A DNA stretch of 64,000 nucleotides. It comes from Labilibaculum sp. DW002 (GTDB lineage: Bacteria > Bacteroidota > Bacteroidia > Bacteroidales > Marinifilaceae). Position numbers and translations under genes: made by a program. How positions within the stretch are numbered: position 1 is the first letter of the stretch; every line of letters begins with the position of its first letter. The notes beneath the pieces were generated by a model. It searched no databases. It was given only the letters and a program-made list of their open reading frames with translations, and was not told where the DNA came from. The stretch covers positions 186,001 through 250,000 of the forward strand of contig NZ_JAKJSC010000004.1 in assembly GCF_029029525.1 (NCBI RefSeq), written 5' to 3'. Below are positions 8,671 to 16,177 of this stretch, one piece after another.

Positions 8671-9005
8671 TTAGTTGAGATAAGGTTTGTTTACGTTTAA
8701 TTTAGTCAAATTTATGCTTTTTATAATGCTATTTTCTAAATATTTTATTCAGATTTAATAAACAATATTAATCATGCCTAAGACATATGCAATAATACTA
8801 AAATATTTTTAATTTACCTATAAGCTAAGTTATTCAACAGGTGCTTAAATCAACGGTTTTATTGAATCTTTATTGATGATTACTAAATAAGATTCAATAA
8901 TTATAAAACACTAAAAAGTGATTGTTAAACTAAACTTAAGAAGTTTTTTTTCGTATCATCTTTCTTTTAGGAATTTTGTCTATTCTCAAATATAACTTAT
9001 CGTCT
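8671..9005. promoter_or_regulatory. Divergent gene-free region with a 12-bp inverted repeat
   Basis: This 335-bp AT-rich stretch separates the Hpt operon (minus) from the PD40 gene (plus). It contains a perfect inverted repeat, TTATTGAATCTT at 8859-8870 and AAGATTCAATAA at 8889-8900, with an 18-bp spacer. It could be an operator or an RNA hairpin. I see no gene here and no convincing TTTG/TAnnTTTG promoter pair. Confidence 0.4.
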
Positions 9006-10784
9006 ATGAATTTGAAGTTTACTACCCTTGTTTTATTTATTGTTATAGCAATTTCTTTTCAAATACATGGACAGGAGTTGTTGTCGGTTAAAAAAACTCA
9101 TTTTGTGGATACTGTGCAAACAAGAAAGGCGGAGTATTCAAAAATAAAAGAAGCCTTAAAGCTTTATGATAAAGGATTGGGCTATGTTGGAGAAAGTTTA
9201 AATTTATTATTAGAGGCCTATGCAGTTAACAAAAGCAATGCTGAACTTAATTATAATGTAGGTATTTGTTATTTAGTTGCTGGACCTAAAAATAAAGCTC
9301 TTCCATTCCTTTTAGCTGCAGAATCAGTAAATCTTGATATCAGTAATGAAATACATTTTTATATTGGTTTGGCTTATAAGTATCAAAACAACTTTTCAAA
9401 GGCAATTATTCACTTCAAAATGAATAATGAATTAATAGCACAAAACAATTATAAGGAACAAAAAGAGTTGATACCAATTGGTGAAAAGCACATTCAAGAA
9501 TCAAGGTATGGAAAAATGTTTATGGAGGACTCTACATCTTTTGCTATTGAATTGTTAGAAAATGATGTGAATTCAAGTTTTGATGAGTTTAATCCGCAGG
9601 TTTTTCGTAGTGATTTGTACTTTAGTTCGAGAAGAGTATTTGAAAAGGAAGATGCCAGATCTTTGGATGATCAGAAGTATTTTGAAAAGTTATTTAAAGC
9701 GGAAAAAGATGAAAATACTTGGAGAAATATATCAAGAGAAAAAAATAATTTAGGAGCGAATGTCAATGCAACTTTACTGTGCAATTTTAACGAAAATCAA
9801 TTTGTATTTTACAATAGTAAAGAAGGAGCAGGAGATTTGGTTTTAGCTGAAAAAGTAAATGGGAAATGGAAAACAGGTAAATCTTTAAAGTTCATCAATA
9901 AAAAAGATTCTAGAGAGAGCTCGGCAAGTATTAGCGAGGCAGGTAATGAAATTTATTTTGTGAGTAATCGAAATGATGGATTTGGAAAATGTGATATTTA
10001 TTATTGCCTTTTAGAAGATAATGGAAGGTGGTCTAAACCAATAAATATTGGAGGTGACATTAACACAGAGTACGACGAAGGAGATGTTTACATTACAAGA
10101 AATGGAAAGACATTGTATTTTAGTTCAAAAGGACATAATTCAATGGGTGGGTATGATATTTTTAAATGTGAGCGAGAAGAAATGGGAGGATGGACAAGTC
10201 CAGTAAATTTAGGAATGCCGATTAACAGTGCTGAAAACGATATTACTTATAGTGAAGATGCAGAAGGAGTGTTTTATTTTGCATCAGATCGGAGTGGAGG
10301 AAATGGAGGTTACGATATTTACCAACAAAAAGTATCTATACCAGTTATAGAGGAAACTGTAATTGAAGAACCAATTGCAGAGCTTGTGGAAGATACTCTT
10401 GAAGTTGAAATTCCAGACTTAGAGCAAGCTAAATTGGTTGTACCTATAGCAGTGCCAATTATTGCTGTTGAAAATGAACTTGTTGAACTAGCGGAAAAAC
10501 CAATGAAACAAGAATTGGTTGAAGAAGATTTTGTTTACCGAGTGCAAATTGCCGCTAGCAGAAAAGAAATGGATCCAGCAGAACTGTTTCGAAGATATAA
10601 AGGTGGGGATGTTATTGAACATTTATTTGTTGAAAATTGGCATAAATATACAATAGGAGGTTTTTTAACTTTTAAAGAAGCTGCCAATTATAGAGACGAT
10701 TGTGGCGTAAAAGATGCATTTGTTGTGCTTTTTAAAGGAGGTTATCGTTTGGGGATAGCAAGGCGTCCGGTTGGCGGAAACTAA
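9006..10784 (+). CDS. Secreted TPR / PD40 (WD40-like) repeat protein with SPOR-like C-terminus
   Basis: ATG 9006 gives a clean signal peptide (MNLKFTTLVLFIVIAISFQI, then HGQ); a TTG 30 bp upstream is in frame but adds a poor leader. After the signal come TPR-like helices (about 25-165) and then a beta-propeller region with PD40 repeats such as YFVSNRNDGFGKCDIYY, YFSSKGHNSMGGYDIF and YFASDRSGGNGGYDIY. An acidic Val/Glu/Pro linker follows. The last 80 residues (FVYRVQIAASRKEMD onward) resemble a SPOR domain. Related Bacteroidota proteins usually end in an OmpA domain; here SPOR seems to take its place. Probably cell-envelope, function unknown. Confidence 0.75.
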   Translation: MNLKFTTLVLFIVIAISFQIHGQELLSVKKTHFVDTVQTRKAEYSKIKEALKLYDKGLGYVGESLNLLLEAYAVNKSNAELNYNVGICYLVAGPKNKALPFLLAAESVNLDISNEIHFYIGLAYKYQNNFSKAIIHFKMNNELIAQNNYKEQKELIPIGEKHIQESRYGKMFMEDSTSFAIELLENDVNSSFDEFNPQVFRSDLYFSSRRVFEKEDARSLDDQKYFEKLFKAEKDENTWRNISREKNNLGANVNATLLCNFNENQFVFYNSKEGAGDLVLAEKVNGKWKTGKSLKFINKKDSRESSASISEAGNEIYFVSNRNDGFGKCDIYYCLLEDNGRWSKPINIGGDINTEYDEGDVYITRNGKTLYFSSKGHNSMGGYDIFKCEREEMGGWTSPVNLGMPINSAENDITYSEDAEGVFYFASDRSGGNGGYDIYQQKVSIPVIEETVIEEPIAELVEDTLEVEIPDLEQAKLVVPIAVPIIAVENELVELAEKPMKQELVEEDFVYRVQIAASRKEMDPAELFRRYKGGDVIEHLFVENWHKYTIGGFLTFKEAANYRDDCGVKDAFVVLFKGGYRLGIARRPVGGN

Positions 10785-10929
10785 TTGTTTTGTTTTTATA
10801 ATATCTGAGAAAAAGTTTTACATTTGCAATTGTTAAAACAAACACAACTTAATTAGTTTTTCTTAGGTCTAAGTTATCTTCTTTCAGGATTTTTGAAAAT
10901 GTAGAGCTTTGCCCCAAACACGTATTTAG

Positions 10930-12033
10930 ATGAAAAGAACTGCATTCACTAGTTTTCATGAAGAATTAGGCGCTAAGATGTTAGAATTTGCTGGGTATAA
11001 CATGCCTATTGAATACACTGGTATTAAGGATGAGCACATGTGTGTTCGTGAGAAATTAGGAGTATTTGATGTTTCTCATATGGGTGAGTTTTGGGTAAAA
11101 GGCCCTAAGGCTTTTAGCTTTGTTCAGAAATTGACCACTAATGATGTGGCAGCTTTAACTGATGGAAAGATTCAGTACTCATGTTTTCCTAACGGAAAAG
11201 GTGGTATTGTTGATGATTTGTTGGTTTACTGTATCGATTCTGAAACTTATTTATTAGTTGTTAACGCGGCTAATATCGAAAAAGACTGGGCCTGGTGTTC
11301 TAAGAATGCCGAAGAAATGGGCTTAGAAGTAGGTAAAGAACTTTACAATGCGTCTGACGAAATTTGCCAGTTAGCTGTTCAAGGTCCTTTGGCTCTTAAA
11401 GCAATGCAGAAGCTTGTCGATGTTCCTGTTGAAGATATGGAATACTATACTTTCAAGAAAGTGAATATGGCTGGTATCGAGAATGTCATTTTCTCTACTA
11501 CAGGTTATACAGGTTCAGGTGGATGTGAAATCTACGTTGCAAACGAAGATGGCGAGAAACTTATAAATGCTGTAATGGAAGCAGGTAAAGAGTTTGGTAT
11601 TCAGCCAATTGGTTTAGCTGCTCGTGATACGCTTCGTCTTGAAGTTGGATTCTGCTTATACGGTAATGATATTGATGATACACATACTCCAATTGAAGCT
11701 GGTTTAGGATGGATTACTAAATTTGTTGATGGTAATGACTTTATCGATAGAGAATTTTTCGAGAAGCAGAAAGCTGATAAGCCTAAGCGTCGTTTGAAAG
11801 GTTTTGAAATGATCGACCGTGGTATCCCTCGTCAGGGTTATAAGATTGAGGATGCTGAAGGAAATGAAATTGGTGAAGTAACTTCTGGAACAAGTGCTCC
11901 TGCAGTTGGAAAAAATATAGGTATGGGTTACGTTAAAGAGGGTTTCTATAAAGCGGATACGGAGATTTTTATTCGTGTGAGAAAGAAGGCTCTTAAAGCA
12001 AAAATTACAAAAATACCTTTTTACAAAGCGTAA
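10930..12033 (+). CDS. gcvT: Aminomethyltransferase, T protein of the glycine cleavage system
   Basis: GcvT transfers the methylene group from aminomethyl-lipoyl-H protein to tetrahydrofolate, releasing ammonia. The 367-residue length and segments such as [53 protein letters not shown] and DFIDREFF are typical of the family. Codons are strongly biased (GGT, GCT, CGT), suggesting high expression. It stands alone: gcvH and gcvP are not adjacent. A TAcaTTTG -7-like box lies at 10819-10826 upstream, without a well-spaced TTTG. A terminator follows. Confidence 0.95.
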   Translation: MKRTAFTSFHEELGAKMLEFAGYNMPIEYTGIKDEHMCVREKLGVFDVSHMGEFWVKGPKAFSFVQKLTTNDVAALTDGKIQYSCFPNGKGGIVDDLLVYCIDSETYLLVVNAANIEKDWAWCSKNAEEMGLEVGKELYNASDEICQLAVQGPLALKAMQKLVDVPVEDMEYYTFKKVNMAGIENVIFSTTGYTGSGGCEIYVANEDGEKLINAVMEAGKEFGIQPIGLAARDTLRLEVGFCLYGNDIDDTHTPIEAGLGWITKFVDGNDFIDREFFEKQKADKPKRRLKGFEMIDRGIPRQGYKIEDAEGNEIGEVTSGTSAPAVGKNIGMGYVKEGFYKADTEIFIRVRKKALKAKITKIPFYKA

Positions 12034-12060
12034 GGGTGTTTTTTTTATGATATTGATTAG

Positions 12061-12092
12061 AGCAGATGCATTTACATGTATCTGCTTTTTTT
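12061..12092 (+). terminator. Rho-independent terminator after gcvT
   Basis: AGCAGATGCA and TGTATCTGCT pair (one G-T wobble) around a short loop, followed by a run of eight or more T. It lies 28 bp after the gcvT stop. Confidence 0.85.
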
Positions 12093-12472
12093 TGTCTATT
12101 TTAAAACTTGTGGTAATTAAAAGAACATAAATTCTTATATTTGCTTTGGTTTTTGAGTTGAAAAGTGATTGTTTTTTAAGTTTCTTTTTAACTTTTGCCA
12201 TTTAAATTCACAAAGATTGTTCATTTCAATTCAAATATTTGGTTGGAAAGGAAAACACCGAGTCTTGTGAGAGAATTATTAAAAATAATTTCCGAGGGTT
12301 AAAATTCTGTTTTTCAGAACGTAAGTATTAATCTATACGAAGGGGGATGAGATGAGAATTTATTTGTTTTAAAACATACATTTTAACAGATAAAAGCGTC
12401 TTAAAATAAATTTTTATTTGCAAATTTGCCTCAGGATATGGAATAATACAAAAATTTAAAACGTTTGAAAAA
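12093..12472 (+). promoter_or_regulatory. Long leader upstream of serC with several hairpins
   Basis: About 380 bp lie between the gcvT terminator and serC. The part from about 12230 is less AT-rich than its surroundings and contains AATTATT-aaa-AATAATT (12274-12290) and TTCTG-ttttt-CAGAA (12305-12319), plus a purine-rich GAAGGGGGATGAGATGAG segment. This could be a structured 5' untranslated region or a small RNA. I do not recognise a known riboswitch. No coding sequence is convincing. Confidence 0.35.
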
Positions 12473-13549
12473 ATGAAAGTACATAATTTTTCTGCAGGAC
12501 CCTCAATCCTTCCTGACTCAACAGTAGAAAATACTGCTGCAGCTATTAAGAATTTTGCCGGAACATCTCTTTCTTTAATGGAAGTATCTCACCGTAGCAA
12601 AGAATTTGTTGCCGTAATGGATGAAGCTATCGCTTTATTCAAAGAATTATTGAATATTCCAGCAGGATACTCAGTAATGTTTGTAGGTGGTGGAGCTTCA
12701 ACTCAGTTCTGCATGATTCCTTACAATTTAATGGCTAAGAAATCTGCTTACTTAAACACAGGTGCTTGGGCAAACAAAGCTCAAAAAGAAGCTAAGTTGT
12801 TTGGTGAAGTTGTTGAAGTTGCTTCTTCTAAAGAAACAGTTTACAACTACATTCCAAAAGGATACGAAATTCCTGCTGATGCAGATTATTTCCATATTAC
12901 TACAAATAATACCATTTATGGTACTGAGATCAAGCACGACATGGACGTGAATGTACCTCTTGTTGCTGATATGTCATCTGATATTTTCTCTCGCCCTGTT
13001 GATGTATCTAAGTATGCATTAATTTATGGTGGAGCTCAAAAGAACCTGGCGCCAGCTGGTGTTACTTTTGTAATCGTTAAAGACGAGTTACTAGGTAAAA
13101 TGGATCGTCAGATTCCTACTATGTTAGACTACAGAACTCATATCAAAGGTGAGTCAATGTTTAACACACCTCCGGTGGTTCCTGTATTTGCTGCTCTTCA
13201 AACTTTGAGATGGATCAAAGAAATGGGTGGTGTTTCTGCAATGCAGAAAATGAATGAAGATAAAGCTGCGGTTCTTTACAACGAGATTGACCGTAACCCA
13301 ATGTTCAAAGGTACTGTTATCAACGAAGAAGATCGTTCATTAATGAACATCTGTTTCGTAATGACTGACGAGTACAAAGAACTAGAAAAAGATTTCTTCG
13401 AATTCGCTACTTCAAAAGGTATGTCTGGAATTAAAGGTCACCGTTCAGTTGGTGGTTTCCGTGCTTCTACTTACAATGCTTTACCAAAAGCATCTGTACA
13501 GGCATTAGCAGACTGCATGAAGGAATTCGAAACAATGCATGTAAAGTAA
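12473..13549 (+). CDS. serC: Phosphoserine aminotransferase
   Basis: SerC converts 3-phosphohydroxypyruvate and glutamate to phosphoserine and 2-oxoglutarate, the second step of serine synthesis (and a pyridoxal phosphate route step in some bacteria). The 358-residue protein opens with [12 protein letters not shown], typical of SerC, and has the PLP lysine in [12 protein letters not shown] near residue 192. [14 protein letters not shown] near the end is also characteristic. It is followed by serA and a DUF1015 gene, a conserved order in Bacteroidota. Codons are of the highly expressed type. Confidence 0.96.
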   Translation: MKVHNFSAGPSILPDSTVENTAAAIKNFAGTSLSLMEVSHRSKEFVAVMDEAIALFKELLNIPAGYSVMFVGGGASTQFCMIPYNLMAKKSAYLNTGAWANKAQKEAKLFGEVVEVASSKETVYNYIPKGYEIPADADYFHITTNNTIYGTEIKHDMDVNVPLVADMSSDIFSRPVDVSKYALIYGGAQKNLAPAGVTFVIVKDELLGKMDRQIPTMLDYRTHIKGESMFNTPPVVPVFAALQTLRWIKEMGGVSAMQKMNEDKAAVLYNEIDRNPMFKGTVINEEDRSLMNICFVMTDEYKELEKDFFEFATSKGMSGIKGHRSVGGFRASTYNALPKASVQALADCMKEFETMHVK

Positions 13550-13569
13550 TTACCTGATTATATGGGTTT

Positions 13570-13587
13570 GAGTGTGGCAACACACTC
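13570..13587. repeat. GNRA-capped hairpin after serC
   Basis: GAGTGTG-GCAA-CACACTC is a perfect 7-bp stem closed by a GCAA tetraloop and can be extended by further pairs including G-T wobbles. It begins 20 bp after the serC stop. No T run follows, so it may be an RNA-stabilising 3' structure or part of the repeat beside it rather than a terminator. Confidence 0.5.
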
Positions 13588-13602
13588 GAATCTCTATTTT
13601 GA

Positions 13603-13668
13603 GTCATTAAAGCATGAGGAACGACTAAAGGGATCCGTAAGGATAACTTCGATTTGGCTGGCAATGAC
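13603..13668. repeat. REP-like palindromic element between serC and serA
   Basis: The 66-bp segment begins with GTCATT and ends with AATGAC, so its ends are inverted copies. Inside it is GAGGAACGACTAAAGGGATC, which resembles the GTCATTCTGAGGAACGAAG-type interspersed repeats seen in many bacterial genomes. I infer a degenerate dispersed repeat. Only one copy is evident here, so confirmation needs the rest of the genome. Confidence 0.4.
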
Positions 13669-13698
13669 ATTTTATTTTTAACGTTTTAAATTAATAAA

Positions 13699-14622
13699 AT
13701 GACTAAAGTTTTAATTGCAACCGATAAACCTTTTGCTCCTGCTGCTGTAAACGCGATTCGCGAAGTAGTTGAAGGTGCAGGATATGAACTAGCTTTGCTA
13801 GAGTCATATACAGATAAGGCTGAGTTAATCGCAGCTGTTGCTGATGTTGATGGAATGATTATTCGTTCTGACAAAGCAACTCGCGAGGTGCTTGAAGCAG
13901 CTAAAAATCTAAAAGTAATTGTACGTGCAGGTGCTGGATACGATAATATCGATCTTGAAGCATGTACTGAAAAAGGTATTGTGGCCATGAATACGCCTGG
14001 TCAAAACTCGAACGCTGTAGCTGAGCTAGCATTAGGAATGATGGTTTTCCTTGCTCGTAAAGGTTATAACGGGAAAGCTGGTGTTGAGTTAAGAGGTAAG
14101 AATATCGGTATTCACGCTTATGGTAACGTTGGTAAACACGTTGCTAATATTGCTAAAGGTTTCGGAATGACAGTATATGCATTCGATCCTTTTGTTGCAA
14201 AAGAAGCTATTGAAGCTGATGGAGTTAAGGCAGTAGACACAGTAGAAGAGCTATATAGCACTTGTCACTATGTTTCCTTGCATATTCCTGCCAACGACAA
14301 GACTAAAAAATCAATTAATTACGATTTGTTGAACAAGATGCCTGAGGGTGGTATCCTTGTTAATACAGCTCGTAAAGAAGTAATTGACGAAGAAGGTATG
14401 TTGAAACTTATGGCAGATCGTAACGATTTTGCTTATATCTCTGATATCGCACCTGATTGCAAAGACGAATTTGCTGCTAAATATGAAGGTCGCTTTTTCT
14501 TTACACCTAAGAAAATGGGTGCTCAAACAGCTGAAGCTAATATCAATGCTGGTATCGCCGGAGCTAATCAGATTGTGAACCTGATTGAAAAAGGAGACGA
14601 AACATTTAGAGTAAACAAGTAA
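13699..14622 (+). CDS. serA: D-3-phosphoglycerate dehydrogenase, short type
   Basis: SerA oxidises 3-phosphoglycerate to 3-phosphohydroxypyruvate with NAD, the first step of serine synthesis. The 307-residue protein has the D-2-hydroxyacid dehydrogenase fold: nucleotide-binding YGNVGKHVA near 147 and the catalytic Arg in NTARKEVID near 230. It lacks the C-terminal ACT domain of the enterobacterial enzyme. The segment that normally reads TPHxG reads TPKKMGAQTAEAN, so the catalytic His position holds Lys. I recall the same substitution in Bacteroides-type and Entamoeba enzymes. It follows serC by 149 bp. Confidence 0.93.
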   Translation: MTKVLIATDKPFAPAAVNAIREVVEGAGYELALLESYTDKAELIAAVADVDGMIIRSDKATREVLEAAKNLKVIVRAGAGYDNIDLEACTEKGIVAMNTPGQNSNAVAELALGMMVFLARKGYNGKAGVELRGKNIGIHAYGNVGKHVANIAKGFGMTVYAFDPFVAKEAIEADGVKAVDTVEELYSTCHYVSLHIPANDKTKKSINYDLLNKMPEGGILVNTARKEVIDEEGMLKLMADRNDFAYISDIAPDCKDEFAAKYEGRFFFTPKKMGAQTAEANINAGIAGANQIVNLIEKGDETFRVNK

Positions 14623-14628
14623 TATTTG

Positions 14629-14663
14629 GAAAACAAGAGGAATATCATGTTCTTCTTGTTTTC
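14629..14663 (+). terminator. Hairpin between serA and the DUF1015 gene
   Basis: GAAAACAAGA (14629-14638) and TCTTGTTTTC (14654-14663) form a perfect 10-bp AT-rich stem, 7 bp after the serA stop. It is followed by mixed sequence rather than a T run, so termination would be partial. TATATTTG at 14671-14678 just downstream could serve as a -7 box for the next gene. Confidence 0.45.
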
Positions 14664-14740
14664 TACCTTATATATTTGAATGCAATTTGTATTTAAATAG
14701 AGTACAACAACAAACAAACACAACAAAAACATAGAACGCG

Positions 14741-15991
14741 ATGGCAATTGTAAAACCATTTAGAGGCTTACGCCCAACTAAAGATATCGCTAAAGATTTA
14801 GCATGTTTACCATATGACGTAATGAATTCAGAAGAGGCTGCACAGATGGCTGAAGGTAAAGATTGTTCTTTGCTTCACATCACTCGTGCAGAGATCGACT
14901 GTCCTGCTGGAACAGACGTTCACTCTAACGAAGTTTACGAAAAATCAGTATCTAACCTTAAGCTATGGCAAGAAAAAGGTTGGTTGAAGCAAGATTCAGA
15001 AGCTAAATTCTATATCTACGCTCAAACAATGGACGGACGTACTCAGTACGGTATCGTTGCTAATGCTGCTTGTGAAGATTACCGTACAGGTGTTATCAAG
15101 AAGCACGAGCTTACTCGTCCAGACAAAGAGGAAGATCGTATGATCTTAACTCGTTACACTGAGGCTAACCTTGAGCCAGTATTCTTTTCTTACAAAGCTG
15201 TTCCAGAGATTGACGCTATCGTAGCAAACATTGTAAAGAACGAAGAAGCTGAGTACGATTTTGTTGCTGAAGACGGATTCGGTCACCATTTCTGGCCTGT
15301 AAACGATGCAGCTACTAACAAAGAGTTGGAAGAGTTGTTCGCAACTAAAGTTCCTTCTACTTACGTAGCTGATGGTCACCATAGAACAGCTGCTGCTGCT
15401 CGTATTGGAGATGAGTTTGCTGCTAAGAACCCTAATCACACTGGTGATGAAGAGTACAACTACTTCATGGCTGTTCACTTCCCAGATGATCAATTGGCAA
15501 TTATCGATTACAATCGTGTAGCTAAGGATCTTAACGGAATGACTGAAGTTGAATTCCTTGCTAAATTGGAAGAGACTTTCACTGTTGAGTGTATGGGTGA
15601 GGAAACTTACAAGCCAGCTCAATTACATGAGTTCTCTATGTATTTAGATAACAAGTGGTACAAGCTAAACGCTAAAGAAGGAACTTACGATGATAAGGAT
15701 CCTATTGGTGTATTGGACGTAACAATCCTTTCAAACCACGTATTGGATAACCTATTGGATGTTAAAGATCTTCGTACGACTACTCGTGTTGAGTTCGTAG
15801 GTGGTATTCGTGGATTAGGTGAATTGAAGAGACGTGTTGATAGCGGTGATATGAAAGTAGCTTTCGCTTTATACGCAGTATCTATGCAACAGTTGATCGA
15901 TATTGCTGACACAGGTAACATCATGCCTCCTAAAACGACTTGGTTTGAGCCTAAACTACGTTCAGGATTATTGATTCACAAATTGGACTAG
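14741..15991 (+). CDS. DUF1015 family protein of the serine biosynthesis locus
   Basis: A 416-residue soluble protein recognisable as DUF1015 by its opening (VKPFRGLRPTKD, then LACLPYDVMNSEEA) and by YVADGHHRTAAAARIGDE near 207, a DGHHR segment reminiscent of a ParB/Srx-like or nucleotide-binding site. Its biochemical role is, to my knowledge, unsettled. A place directly behind serC-serA recurs in Bacteroidota and suggests a link to serine or phosphoserine metabolism, such as a serine kinase-like activity; that is inference. Codon bias is extreme (AAC, CGT, GCT), implying abundant protein. Confidence 0.88.
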   Translation: MAIVKPFRGLRPTKDIAKDLACLPYDVMNSEEAAQMAEGKDCSLLHITRAEIDCPAGTDVHSNEVYEKSVSNLKLWQEKGWLKQDSEAKFYIYAQTMDGRTQYGIVANAACEDYRTGVIKKHELTRPDKEEDRMILTRYTEANLEPVFFSYKAVPEIDAIVANIVKNEEAEYDFVAEDGFGHHFWPVNDAATNKELEELFATKVPSTYVADGHHRTAAAARIGDEFAAKNPNHTGDEEYNYFMAVHFPDDQLAIIDYNRVAKDLNGMTEVEFLAKLEETFTVECMGEETYKPAQLHEFSMYLDNKWYKLNAKEGTYDDKDPIGVLDVTILSNHVLDNLLDVKDLRTTTRVEFVGGIRGLGELKRRVDSGDMKVAFALYAVSMQQLIDIADTGNIMPPKTTWFEPKLRSGLLIHKLD

Positions 15992-16011
15992 GTCTAAAAA
16001 TATATTAGTTG

Positions 16012-16042
16012 AAAGGGATGCCAGTTGGCATCCCTTTTTTTG
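16012..16042 (+). terminator. Rho-independent terminator after the DUF1015 gene
   Basis: AAAGGGATGCCA and TGGCATCCCTTT form a long perfect stem with a very small loop, followed by a T run. It closes the serC-serA-DUF1015 group. Confidence 0.9.
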
Positions 16043-16177
16043 TTCGAAACCGTACATGATCGTGCTTTATCGAACATTTTTTTTAAATTTTAGTTTTGTT
16101 AAGTGTAAGATATTTAATAGCTTGAGAGTACTGGCATGTGGATTGATATATCCTCCATGTAAATCTAACCTCTTGCT

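Noticed and set aside
8976-9005. TTG start 30 bp upstream for the PD40 protein
   Set aside because: ATG 9006 gives a textbook signal peptide; the extra ten residues would weaken it.
11704-12201. 165-codon minus-strand open frame
   Set aside because: It overlaps the 3' part of gcvT antisense and the gcvT terminator; the translation is low-complexity and has no recognisable domain, while gcvT is certain.
13699-14622. SerA as a truncated pseudogene because the ACT domain is missing
   Set aside because: The frame is intact, codon-biased and in its conserved operon; short SerA is normal in this phylum as far as I know.
15146-15622. 158-codon minus-strand open frame inside the DUF1015 gene
   Set aside because: Shadow of a strongly codon-biased gene; no domain and Ser/Val-rich composition as expected from antisense of that bias.
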